Shown here piece after piece: positions 37,986 to 46,001 of a stretch of DNA of 64,000 bases. Each line of letters opens with the position of its first letter. The first letter of the stretch is position 1. The notes beneath the pieces are model-generated. The model made no database searches. It saw only the letters and a list, made by a program, of their open reading frames with translations, and was not told the DNA's origin. This stretch comes from an uncultured Paenibacillaceae bacterium. GTDB taxonomy: Bacteria; Bacillota; Bacilli; Paenibacillales; K13. Where the stretch lies: assembly GCA_913056365.1 (NCBI GenBank), contig CAJXLT010000001.1, positions 1-64,000 of the forward strand, in the 5' to 3' direction. Made by a program: the position numbers and the translations under genes.

Positions 37986-38041
37986 CAGCAAAAAAAGGTG
38001 TTCCAAAGTCGACGTTCGTCCACTTTGTGACGCCTTTTTTG
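37986..38041. terminator. Terminator after ferritin gene
   Basis: aaaaaaggtgttccaaagt pairs with actttgtgacgcctttttt (a few mismatches). Confidence 0.85.
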
Positions 38042-38117
38042 TTCGTTGGGTTACAATGGCGCTGTGGACCATCACTGTGGAGGTCGCGACTAACCTAGAT
38101 GTCACTGTCAGTAGACG

Positions 38118-38173
38118 GACCAGCGCTAGCCCGGCGCGGTACTTCCTGCGATCGAGTCGCGCCAACGCTGGTC
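38118..38173. repeat. Intergenic hairpin with internal direct repeat
   Basis: Outer arms gaccagcg (38118-38125) and cgctggtc (38166-38173), inner ggcgcg/cgcgcc. The sequence gcggtacttcctgcgatc inside it recurs slightly changed at about 38178-38195. Confidence 0.6.
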
Positions 38174-38195
38174 GGTGCGGTAATTCCTACGATCC

Positions 38196-38312
38196 TGCAG
38201 GCTTTTCCGCCCAAACCTACCTTGTAGTGGCGAATGCCTGCGGATATACATCCTTTTGTAGCGCAGACCGCCTGAACGGGCGAACTTCCGAATACAAGGA
38301 TGCACATTCCTC
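38196..38312. repeat. Dispersed intergenic repeat, copy A
   Basis: About 115 bp matching 60814-60928. The best-kept stretch is aatgcctgcggatatacatcc, preceded by gcaggctttt and followed by a tccgaat...ggatgca end. Two stem-loops are predicted: gcaggc/gcctgc, and acatccttttgta with tacaaggatgc. No coding potential. Confidence 0.75.
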
Positions 38313-38520
38313 TAGGTTCCCTAAGCTAACGGACATTGAAATGAGCGGTTCCAGCTAATAAGAAAAATCGCGTTACCCGTCACAGCCGTCTATCGCCGCT
38401 ATCGCAAGACAGACCGCAGAGGAGGAGGGGGCGGCGCATCATCCGGCTCCACTCATCGTGACAGTGTTCTTCCAACGATGAGTCTAATTGAGGTGCGAGC
38501 AGCGCTCCAAGTTGCGCATT

Positions 38521-38745
38521 CGTGCATTTAGGGTAGCACTTCCATTAATTATGGGTAGCAAAGTCACTAATTTCCCTCGTGAGCCGGGTAAAATGCGTGA
38601 TTATTTACCCAACTACCGTTAATCGGGAAGCTGGCTTCCACTATTATAGGTAGTTGGGTAATAAATAGCTCGAATTCGGTGAAAATGCACGATTTTATTT
38701 ACTTTCCTACCCTAAATTTAAGGTAGTAGTAAATAAATCGCACTC
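38521..38745. repeat. Array of related AT-rich palindromes
   Basis: A roughly 35-base direct repeat (38589-38622 and 38680-38716, sharing aaaatgc...gatt..atttac..ctacc). The arms ttacccaactacc (near 38604-38616) and ggtagttgggtaa (near 38649-38661) form a long inverted repeat. A third palindrome centres on 38714 (ctacc...ggtag). No gene is seen between 38042 and 38820. Confidence 0.6.
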
Positions 38746-38820
38746 ATGTGGCAAACGGATGGCAGCGGGGTGATGGCGGCACGGGTTGGTAATATGAGGA
38801 GAAAACGAGACAATTGACAA

Positions 38821-38900
38821 AGACCGCAAGACCGCAAGACCGCAAGACCGCAAGACCGCAAGACCGCAAGACCGCAAGACCGCAAGACCGCAAGACCGCA
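38821..38900. repeat. 8-bp tandem array (unit agaccgca), ten perfect copies
   Basis: Exactly ten head-to-tail units, immediately preceded by ttgaca (38814-38819). The unit differs from that of the array at 1-85 by a single A-to-C change, yet all ten copies agree, so each array has been homogenised separately. The open frames with repeated LRSCGLAV on the minus strand are translations of this array, not genes. Confidence 0.95.
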
Positions 38901-39080
38901 CAAACATCATACGTTCCAAACTGTGAGTGAAGCACACTCCGTCTTTCCGTTCTGCAAGGGGACTCCCGACTATTCGTTGGACACGTTCCGTGCATTCGGG
39001 TGGCGGAGTTTTTTTAATGCTGATGAAAGAGAAAGAGATGAGCCATGCCCCCGTTTGTTAAGAAAAGGTGTTCCGCCTAG
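38901..39080 (+). pseudogene. Second copy of the octamer-linked leader with only the first codons of the DUF559 gene
   Basis: Matches the leader at 86-237, including the actccg...cggagttttttt hairpin (near 38936-39015). The ATG at 39045 begins MPPFVKK, corresponding to MHPAIKK of the gene at 238, then the frame stops at 39078-39080. The rest of the nuclease gene is missing and the sequence passes straight into the terminator of the opposite gene. Confidence 0.8.
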
Positions 39081-39105
39081 TATTGCACGCTAGAAGGAAC
39101 ACCTT
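39061..39105 (-). terminator. Terminator of the DUF4015 gene
   Basis: Perfect 10-bp stem aaggtgttcc (39065-39074) with ggaacacctt (39096-39105), giving a TTTTCTT tail on the minus strand. Confidence 0.85.
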
Positions 39106-39115
39106 GGTCGTCGTA

Positions 39116-40375
39116 TTAATTTGTAGTATTTGGGTCCAGATCGTAATCGACGCCTGGCGTGTATCTGTTCGATGAGTTCCATAGTAGAAATTCGTGAATG
39201 TCTTGCTCTTGCATCGCCCGAATTTGGGCTTCCACTTCGTTCTTCCCGTATGGGATATAGCCAGGTATCCAGCTTGCGGTAAAGTCCTGTATCCACGGAC
39301 GGATGACCGGCTTGAGCTCGCCGATTTCCTCCAGCTTCTCGTGTGTATCTTCCATCGCGCCATAGATCGTCTCGTATGGACTGGCGTCGGGCACCTTCTG
39401 ATCGTACCAGCCTGTGCTGTAGTGGCTTGGATAGACCATCGGACTAATAACATCTACATATTGCGATATCTTGTTGAAGTCTTGCCCGATACCTTCGGCT
39501 GCAGGGACGGATGCGGCATAGCCGAAGATGTCGACGGATACGCGAACGCCTAGTGGCGTGAGCTCTTCCCTAGCATATTGGACGAAGTCCGCTACGGCTT
39601 CGATTCTCTTGCGTTCATCCTGCTTGTAGGTCAGCTTGTCGGCTCGGGTCTCGAATCCCTCAGGAAAGCGAACGTAATCGAATTGAATTTCCTTGAAACC
39701 ATAAGCCGCTGCTTCCTTGGCTACTTCGATATTGTAGTCCCACACTTCCTTCACATACGGATTGACGAAGCTATCGGGATTATGCGGCTTGCCGTTGTCC
39801 CAGACAGAACCGTCTGGACGCAAGAATGACCATTCCGGCTTCTTCTTGGCTATGATCGTATCTTTGAAGACGACGACTCTGGCGATAGGGTATATGTCAT
39901 GATCATCTAATGTATCCATAAGTGCAGGCATATCGCGAATGATGTTAGTAGTTGTACCCATCTCCTGCAGCATCGGGTTCTCCGAAGGGTACGTGATATT
40001 CCCAAAGTCGTCCTTGACGTCAATAACCATAGCATTCAATTCTGTCTCGTCAACCAAGTTAAGTAATGATTCCATTCTGGCACCAGCCGCACTGTGTGCG
40101 GTCACGAATATGCCTTTGACAACGGGGGCTTCGTCACGTTGGGGATCAAGCTTAACGAACAGGTCCGATTCATCTTTCCCTTCAGTCGCTCCCCCGCTTG
40201 ATTCAGAACCGTTCCCATCAAGAACAGGGTTGCCGGCATTCCCATCGGGCAGTTGCGCAACAATGGCGTGTTTGGAATCCAGGGTGGCTTGAACAAGCTG
40301 TTCGAAGCTTGCGTCGGGTTGAGCTTCTTCTACATTCCCCAGTAACATCAGCAGTGAAGCGAGTAAGATGTCCAT
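39116..40375 (-). CDS. DUF4015 putative glycoside hydrolase
   Basis: 419 aa. A short N-terminal hydrophobic segment (MDILLASLLMLLG) may be an export signal or anchor. A Ser/Gly-rich linker leads to the DUF4015 TIM-barrel domain from about residue 85: VKGIFVTAHSAAG, NAMVIDVKDDFG, FKEIQFDYVRFPEG, VSVDIFGYAA and DVISPMVYPSHY. Conserved Asp/Glu in these strands suggest carbohydrate hydrolysis; substrate unknown. AAAAGGAG ribosome site. Confidence 0.88.
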   Translation of the reverse strand: MDILLASLLMLLGNVEEAQPDASFEQLVQATLDSKHAIVAQLPDGNAGNPVLDGNGSESSGGATEGKDESDLFVKLDPQRDEAPVVKGIFVTAHSAAGARMESLLNLVDETELNAMVIDVKDDFGNITYPSENPMLQEMGTTTNIIRDMPALMDTLDDHDIYPIARVVVFKDTIIAKKKPEWSFLRPDGSVWDNGKPHNPDSFVNPYVKEVWDYNIEVAKEAAAYGFKEIQFDYVRFPEGFETRADKLTYKQDERKRIEAVADFVQYAREELTPLGVRVSVDIFGYAASVPAAEGIGQDFNKISQYVDVISPMVYPSHYSTGWYDQKVPDASPYETIYGAMEDTHEKLEEIGELKPVIRPWIQDFTASWIPGYIPYGKNEVEAQIRAMQEQDIHEFLLWNSSNRYTPGVDYDLDPNTTN

Positions 40376-40643
40376 AAGTCGTCTCCTTTTGTAGTGGACG
40401 ATGGCATATCATCGTCCATTCTCTCTCTGACAGTCACGCATCAAGCAAACGCCTGTTATGGATGTGTACGCATCCGGCCAAGCTTCTATGCGCTGACAGA
40501 ATGTTGTCCTGCAGGTTTATGAGAGGCAACCACAGGGTATGATGTTAAGTTTATTATACCGGACATCCTCCGACTTGAACATTGGAAATTATGACGTTAT
40601 TCTACATTTCCTGCGAGCCGCACATTCTCCATGCATCTAACAA

Positions 40644-40679
40644 AGAAGGACGCCCGCTAATGCAGCAGGGCGTCCTTCT
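40644..40679 (-). terminator. Hairpin overlapping the end of the 64-aa gene
   Basis: A perfect 12-bp stem, agaaggacgccc (40644-40655) with gggcgtccttct (40668-40679). The stop codon sits in the loop, so the last codons form one arm. The T tail is weak. Confidence 0.7.
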
Positions 40680-40851
40680 GATGTTCGGCGATACTGTACT
40701 GGACGATCTCCAGTGCGCCTTCTGTATCAAGTTTATCCATGCCGTCCCGCAGGACGATCGTTGACTCCAGCTCGACTTCCGTTAAGAACGGATACAAGTC
40801 TGGAGTGAAGCTCTTGACGATCCTGGCCAATTTAACTGCTTCCGGTTCCAT
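40657..40851 (-). CDS. Small hypothetical protein
   Basis: 64 aa from MEPEAVKLARIVKSF (40851) after GAAGGGTG. Acidic, probably one beta strand between helices, no membrane segment. Not recognised. The gene-free stretch to 41797 holds two repeat families and the cshA promoter. Confidence 0.6.
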   Translation of the reverse strand: MEPEAVKLARIVKSFTPDLYPFLTEVELESTIVLRDGMDKLDTEGALEIVQYSIAEHQKDALLH

Positions 40852-41106
40852 AGCTATCACCCTTCCAATTGGTATTGTGACCTTTGGAAAAAGCAAAAAA
40901 GCTCGTTCTCGAGAGTAAAGCGGTTAAACACCAGAACTATTCACTATCGAATACGTAACTCATTATACCATAGAAATCGCTTTTGTCAGACCCTATTTTT
41001 TTCCCGAAATTTCGTACGGTGTTAGTCACGGTTCCACCTCCGCTTGATTTATGCTCTAACGGAAAGTGACGACTCTTACAAGCAGATTATCCGAGATTAT
41101 AAATTT

Positions 41107-41239
41107 TAACGGAAATGAGCGACCTTTAGTGCTATGAAATGGCTGAAATGACCGTTATTTTGCTCTGTAAGCATCCCGGAGTTCCGTTAGAATCCAGAAT
41201 GGTCTACTATTAGGCAAATAGTGTCGCTCATTTCCGTTA
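41107..41239. repeat. 17-bp perfect inverted repeat (taacggaaatgagcgac)
   Basis: taacggaaatgagcgac at 41107-41123 and its exact complement at 41223-41239; a partial copy taacggaaagtgacgac starts near 41057. A related taacggacattgaaatgagcgg lies at about 38331. Confidence 0.75.
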
Positions 41240-41375
41240 GCGGAAAGTCGGGAGCAGGTGTACACGGGTGGTATTTTCGTTAGCGGAAAGTCGGGTGCAG
41301 GTACACGGATGGCATTTCCGTTTGCGAAAAGACGGGGAGCAGGTGTATAAGGGATGGCATTCCCGCTTGTGGTGA
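41235..41375. repeat. 41-45 bp tandem repeat, three units and part of a fourth
   Basis: Units begin at 41235, 41278 and 41319 (a fourth breaks off after 41364). Each has a cgtt-gcg-aaag-cgg head, a gcaggtgtac core and a gg-tggcattt end. Confidence 0.75.
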
Positions 41376-41587
41376 TACTATAAGCAGTCACTCGGACTTG
41401 TCGATTGTGTGAAGGTATCCGCCGCCCAGCCTCTGACATGTATCGATAGCATGGGTGCCAGCGCATTAGTCAACCCGCCGAAGATCAGCGATTGCGCTTA
41501 TTCCGGTTCCAGCACTGAGAATAACGGTGCAGCAGAGCGGAATTGTGCGCAATATTCGAAGGTTCTCCTTCATGTCACTGGAATTCC

Positions 41588-41616
41588 TTGCATGCCCCGT
41601 GTTATACTTATATAAA
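41588..41616 (+). promoter_or_regulatory. Probable promoter of the helicase gene
   Basis: ttgcat (41588-41593), 17-base spacer, tataaa (41611-41616). This implies a leader of about 175 nt before the TTG start, which is common for cold-inducible helicase genes. Confidence 0.55.
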
Positions 41617-41797
41617 TTATCTGTTGTGCGGCATAATCGTAAGTAACGACTAGCTCCGGTGATGGAGCTTTTCTGATGAATAGCGGCCGGCAGGCGGAAC
41701 CTGCCGCAGGCGATGAGCGCCGTGCGAAAGATGATACTACATGTTCAAATATAGAGGGAACATATGATTCCCGGAAGGAAAAGGAGTAGGACCCATA

Positions 41798-43339
41798 TTG
41801 AAAACATTTCAAGAGTTAGAACTCGAACCCAAAGTGCTCAAGGCGATTACGGAGCTCGGATTTGAGGAAACAACACCCATTCAGGAGAAAGCGATTCCTA
41901 TCGCAATGTCAGGCCGGGATTTGATCGGTCAGGCACAAACAGGTACAGGCAAAACAGCAGCATTCGGCATCCCGCTGATCAATAAAATTCCAACTTCGGA
42001 AGATCGTATCGTCTCCCTGATCATGGCCCCGACACGAGAATTGGCGATCCAAGTAGCAGAGGAGATTGGCAAGCTGTCCAGATTCAAGGGATTGCGTTCA
42101 CTTCCTATCTATGGCGGTCAAGATATCGGCAAGCAAATTCGTGCGCTGAAGAAGCGTCCTCAGATTATTATCGGCACGCCTGGCCGATTGCTGGATCACA
42201 TTAATCGGAAGACCATTCGCTTAGACTATGTTCAGAATGTCATCCTGGACGAAGCTGATGAGATGCTGGACATGGGATTCATGGACGATATTACTTCGAT
42301 ACTGAAGCTTATACCGGAAGAAAGACAGACGATGCTGTTCAGCGCAACGATGCCGCCGAACATTCAGAAGCTTGCGCAGCAGTTCCTGCGCAACCCTGAG
42401 CATGTGTCCGTCGTACCGAAGCAAGTTAGCGCGCCGCTCATCAACCAAGCGTATATTGAAGTGCATGAGCGTCAGAAGTTCGAAGGGTTGTGCAGATTGA
42501 TCGATATGGAAGCGCCGGAGCTTGCCATTATCTTCGGGCGTACGAAGCGCCGCGTGGACGAGCTGAGCGAAGCGCTGCAGAAGCGCGGTTATTCCGCAGA
42601 AGGTCTGCACGGCGACCTGTCCCAGAATCAACGCGACATGGTTATGCGGAAATTCAGAGACGGCAGCATCGATGTGCTGGTAGCAACAGACGTTGCTGCA
42701 CGCGGTCTCGATGTGTCCGGTGTCACACATGTCATTAACTTTGATCTGCCGCAAGACCCAGAGAGCTATGTACACCGCATTGGACGTACTGGACGTGCAG
42801 GCAAGGAAGGTGTCGCATGGACGTTCGTCACACCGCGTGAGATTGATCATCTGCACTTCATCGAGAAGGTAACCAAGCATCGGATCATGAAGAAGCCGCT
42901 GCCAAGCGTTGCCGAAGCGATGGAAGGCAAGCAGAAGATTATGGCTGAGCGCATTTTGGAAGTAGTACAAAGTGATAATTATCAGGAATACAAGGGCTTG
43001 TCTATACAGCTGCTTGAACAGTATGATTCCGTTCATCTTGTGTCGGCAGCGCTGAAGTTGCTTACAGGCGAACAGAATGAAATTGATGTTCAGCTGACTC
43101 CGGAAGACCCGATTCGCAAGAAGCGCAAGCCAGAATTCCGCGGCGGCAATCGTCGGTATGGCGGAGGAGGCTATGGCGGCAATCGCGGCAACAAGTCAGG
43201 CAACAATCGAGGCTATCGCGGAGATGGACGAGGCGGACGGAATGATCGCGGCGACCGTGGAAGCCGTTATGCGAAGAGTGGAAGCGGCAACCGGTACGGT
43301 GCTAGTGACTCTTATTCGAAAGAATCAAATTACCGCTAA
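41798..43339 (+). CDS. cshA: DEAD-box RNA helicase, CshA-like
   Basis: 513 aa, TTG start after AAGGAG. All helicase motifs are present: Q motif TTPIQEKAIP, AQTGTGKT, PTRELA, TPGR, DEAD, SAT, HGDLSQNQRD, ATDVAARGLD and HRIGRTGRAG. The C-terminal 70 residues are Gly/Arg/Asn-rich (RGG-like repeats) for RNA binding. CshA works in mRNA turnover, ribosome assembly and cold adaptation. Confidence 0.93.
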   Translation: MKTFQELELEPKVLKAITELGFEETTPIQEKAIPIAMSGRDLIGQAQTGTGKTAAFGIPLINKIPTSEDRIVSLIMAPTRELAIQVAEEIGKLSRFKGLRSLPIYGGQDIGKQIRALKKRPQIIIGTPGRLLDHINRKTIRLDYVQNVILDEADEMLDMGFMDDITSILKLIPEERQTMLFSATMPPNIQKLAQQFLRNPEHVSVVPKQVSAPLINQAYIEVHERQKFEGLCRLIDMEAPELAIIFGRTKRRVDELSEALQKRGYSAEGLHGDLSQNQRDMVMRKFRDGSIDVLVATDVAARGLDVSGVTHVINFDLPQDPESYVHRIGRTGRAGKEGVAWTFVTPREIDHLHFIEKVTKHRIMKKPLPSVAEAMEGKQKIMAERILEVVQSDNYQEYKGLSIQLLEQYDSVHLVSAALKLLTGEQNEIDVQLTPEDPIRKKRKPEFRGGNRRYGGGGYGGNRGNKSGNNRGYRGDGRGGRNDRGDRGSRYAKSGSGNRYGASDSYSKESNYR

Positions 43340-43349
43340 GTAGAAGACA

Positions 43350-43390
43350 GCCGGTTTCGCCGTTGAAACTACGGTGCAACCGGCATTTTT
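43350..43390 (+). terminator. Terminator after cshA
   Basis: gccggtt pairs with aaccggc with an inner ccgt/acgg stem, followed by six T. Confidence 0.85.
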
Positions 43391-43496
43391 TCGGATATAT
43401 GCGTTATGGAACTAACTAAGAGTGCGTAAGGAAGAAGAGTAAGCTGCGAAGGTTGGCATCGCTTTCGCGGGTACAAAAGCGAAGGAGTGGCTGTCT

Positions 43497-44285
43497 ATGG
43501 AAATGAATGGATTTATGGGTGGGTTATACCGCATTACAGAATGGATTATGCGATTCTCTGTTACGAATGTGCTGTGGGTGATTTGTTCGGCTCCTTTCTT
43601 CTTCTTCGGATTGAGCTTGCTGACAGCTGAGAATACAGATCAAATTCGCAGTGTGATCATTCTAATGGCTGCCGTAGCTCCATTTACTTTTTTTCCGGCG
43701 ACTACTGCCATGTTTAGTGTTGTTCGCAAGTGGATTATGGGACAAGAGGATGCGCCGTTGCTGCGCACGTACTTCCGCGGCTTCAAGGAAAACTATGTGC
43801 AAAGTCTGATTGGCGGTTTGCTGTATACCGTGATATATGCTGTTATGATCTTGAATTTTCAATTTTATAGCGATCAATCGAACTTATCTGGCATTCTGGC
43901 CATTATGTTCCTCGTATTTATGGTCGTGCTTGGCATATCTGCCTTTCACTTTTTTTCCATGCTGTCACACATGTATATGTCAACGATCCAAATTCTCAAA
44001 AACTCTGTGTTAATTACGATCGGACGACCGCTTACTTCCATCATGCTTGCGTTGTCAGCAGGGGCCGTGTTATACATCAGTTTTTACCAATTCCCATTCC
44101 TCATTCCATTCTTCATGGGTAGCCTGATTGCCTATATGGCATTTTGGTACTTTTACAGAGTTTATCAGAAGGCGCTTGATATTCAGAAGCAGAAGGAAGA
44201 AGAGGAAGCGAGCGTGGATGAAGAAGACCAAGATATGCTCGACCGAGCTGAATCGGAACTGACGGAAGAGTCTTCTAAGAAGTAG
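43497..44285 (+). CDS. YesL-type membrane protein (DUF624)
   Basis: 262 aa, about five membrane helices, DUF624 layout (YRITEWIMRFSVTNVLWVIC at the N-terminus, then TAMFSVVRKWIMGQEDAPLLRTYF cut by a loop). The C-terminal tail is acidic and repetitive (EEEEASVDEEDQD). YesL proteins often sit near sugar ABC transporters; none is present here. A cgctttcg-gggtacaa string just upstream (near 43460) recurs in the RNA candidate at 44420. Confidence 0.82.
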   Translation: MEMNGFMGGLYRITEWIMRFSVTNVLWVICSAPFFFFGLSLLTAENTDQIRSVIILMAAVAPFTFFPATTAMFSVVRKWIMGQEDAPLLRTYFRGFKENYVQSLIGGLLYTVIYAVMILNFQFYSDQSNLSGILAIMFLVFMVVLGISAFHFFSMLSHMYMSTIQILKNSVLITIGRPLTSIMLALSAGAVLYISFYQFPFLIPFFMGSLIAYMAFWYFYRVYQKALDIQKQKEEEEASVDEEDQDMLDRAESELTEESSKK

Positions 44286-44325
44286 GTTCGACGAGAACCG
44301 TTATATATTTCATCTTAGCTAAGCG

Positions 44326-44354
44326 TTTACTTTTAAGGGTGAGCGGTCTATAAT
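44326..44354 (+). promoter_or_regulatory. Promoter of the unassigned RNA candidate
   Basis: tttact (44326-44331), exactly 17 bases, tataat (44349-44354). The -10 is perfect and no open frame of use follows. Confidence 0.65.
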
Positions 44355-44360
44355 AGGTGT

Positions 44361-44630
44361 AAGTGAAATCGAGGAAACCAGACTCCGCGAAGCGACTTGA
44401 CTTAGCTCCAGAGCGATGTGTCGCTTTCGTGGGTACAAGTAAATATCCTGCATTGTACGTAAAGTTCCATTATTGTTTTGAACCAATGATTGTTTCACGG
44501 GATTCCAACATCTTGACGTGGCTGACCTGCCCCCATAAGGGGACTTCAAAAGCGTCTTTGCGGAAACCCACCTGCGAGAGCGGGTTCATGAAACAAGTAG
44601 AACTGTACGGCAATCGCGGGTATTTTTTTG
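44361..44630 (+). ncRNA. Candidate structured RNA upstream of the gal operon
   Basis: About 270 nt from a good promoter to a U7 run (44623-44629), with no supported gene. Local stems include agcgac...gtcgct (44391-44418 area) and cattattg...caatgattg. The 3' segment tcgcgggt (44614-44621) can pair either with acctgcga (44570-44577), making a terminator, or with actccgcga (44382-44390), closing the whole molecule. I could not match it to 6S, SRP, RNase P, tmRNA, T-box or a known riboswitch from the sequence. A free RNA or a gal-operon attenuator are both possible. Confidence 0.5.
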
Positions 44631-44717
44631 TTTTAAAGCAACGTCGCCCTCTAATCGGTTGGACTAGTCGGTTGAATCTTACTGCTTGTCTTGCTGTCCA
44701 TCGTATAATATGATAGT

Positions 44718-44744
44718 CTTTCTTTATTTAATAAATAAAGAAAG
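44718..44744. promoter_or_regulatory. Operator palindrome before the ROK regulator
   Basis: A perfect palindrome with 13-bp arms, ctttctttattta-a-taaataaagaaag. It lies between a tataat box (44704-44709) and the ribosome site of the ROK gene. Probably the autoregulatory binding site of the ROK repressor controlling the gal genes. Confidence 0.75.
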
Positions 44745-44762
44745 TAAGAAGGAGGCGGATCA

Positions 44763-46001
44763 TTGTCAACTGCCACAGCCTCAACGATCAAGGATATAAA
44801 TACGGCAACTGTTCTGCGTATTGTAAGGGAATGTTCGATGGCATCTCGCGCGGACATTGCCAAGATTAGTGGACTCACCCCGGCAACGGTATCCAGCATT
44901 ATTAGCGATTTGCTTGATCTTGGCATCGTCAGAGAAACCGGTAGCGGTGAGTCGAGCGGCGGCCGCAAGCCGATTTTGATTGCGCTTCACGAAGCAGCTT
45001 GGGGTGTAATTGGGTTGGATCTCGGACCTCGCCAAATTCACGCTGGCATTGTCGATTTGAGCGGACGAGCGGTTTGTGATGAAATCGTGCCATTGCCGAA
45101 GGATCGATCGTCTGCATCTATTCTTCATGTGATGGGACAGGTGACGGAACGGCTATTGTCTCAGTCACGCTCCCGCCATATACACATAATCGGAATTGGT
45201 ATCGGTGCGCATGGACTTGTTGATTCACAAGCAGGCGTATCGTTATATGCTCCAGCTTTTCAATGGGAGCATGTAGCCATTCGTGACTGGTTTGCCAGTC
45301 GATATGATCTCCCTGTCATGGTGGATAATGATGCGCGGGCGATGGCGTTGGGAGAGAAGTGGTATGGTGCAGCTCAGCAAGCGGAGAGCTTTCTGTTCCT
45401 CAATGTCGGTACTGGAATAGGGTCTGGGATTTATTGGAATGGACAACTCATGAACGGAGCGCATTACGGCGCCGGTGAAATTGGGCATATCCCTATATCG
45501 GATAACAGTGCGGAAGTGTGCTACTGCGGCAAGTCTGGCTGTCTGTCCACATTCGCATCAGGACCAGCTATGGAGAAGCGTGCGCGTCTCGCTGCGAATC
45601 TCGATGCAAACAGCTTGTTGCATAAGCTGTCCGGTGGTGATGTGACATACATTACCGGTCCATTGATCCATCATGCTGCCCAGCTTGGGGATGCGCTGTC
45701 AGCGCGAATTCTTCGTGAAACCGGAGAGCAGATTGGAAGCGCGTTGGCGATCATGGTCAACGTGATCAATCCGGAGCTGATCTTGATTGGCGGAGGCGTT
45801 GCGGAGGCAGGGGAGTATGTAATGGCGCCATTAAGAGAGAGGATCGGCAAGGAAGCGATGGCTGTCAATACGGAGAAGCTTCAGATATTGCCGGGACGAC
45901 TTGGTTCCGTATGCGGTGTCGTTGGCGCTGCGACGCTGCTGCTGCAGCATGTATTTGCACAGCCGAAGGCGTATCTTACTAGAGGAGGAATTGTAACATG
46001 A
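44763..46001 (+). CDS. ROK-family transcriptional repressor of the galactose operon
   Basis: 412 aa, TTG start after AGGAGG. N-terminal winged helix (ASRADIAKISGLTPATVSSI) then a sugar-kinase-like ROK domain with DLGPRQIHAGIVD, GIGAHGLVD, the GAGEIGH motif, the zinc cysteine cluster CYCGKSGCLSTFAS and an IGGGVAEAG end. Such XylR/NagC-type proteins release DNA when sugar binds. Its stop overlaps galK by four bases, so it is coupled to the genes it presumably controls. Confidence 0.9.
   Translation: MSTATASTIKDINTATVLRIVRECSMASRADIAKISGLTPATVSSIISDLLDLGIVRETGSGESSGGRKPILIALHEAAWGVIGLDLGPRQIHAGIVDLSGRAVCDEIVPLPKDRSSASILHVMGQVTERLLSQSRSRHIHIIGIGIGAHGLVDSQAGVSLYAPAFQWEHVAIRDWFASRYDLPVMVDNDARAMALGEKWYGAAQQAESFLFLNVGTGIGSGIYWNGQLMNGAHYGAGEIGHIPISDNSAEVCYCGKSGCLSTFASGPAMEKRARLAANLDANSLLHKLSGGDVTYITGPLIHHAAQLGDALSARILRETGEQIGSALAIMVNVINPELILIGGGVAEAGEYVMAPLRERIGKEAMAVNTEKLQILPGRLGSVCGVVGAATLLLQHVFAQPKAYLTRGGIVT

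Noticed and set aside
38707-38995. Minus-strand ORFs with repeated LRSCGLAV
   Set aside because: They are translations of the octamer array in three frames, with no ribosome site or other gene character.
44361-44630. T-box leader or 6S RNA
   Set aside because: No tggnaccgcg T-box sequence was found and I could not recognise the 6S open-promoter bubble with confidence; left unassigned.
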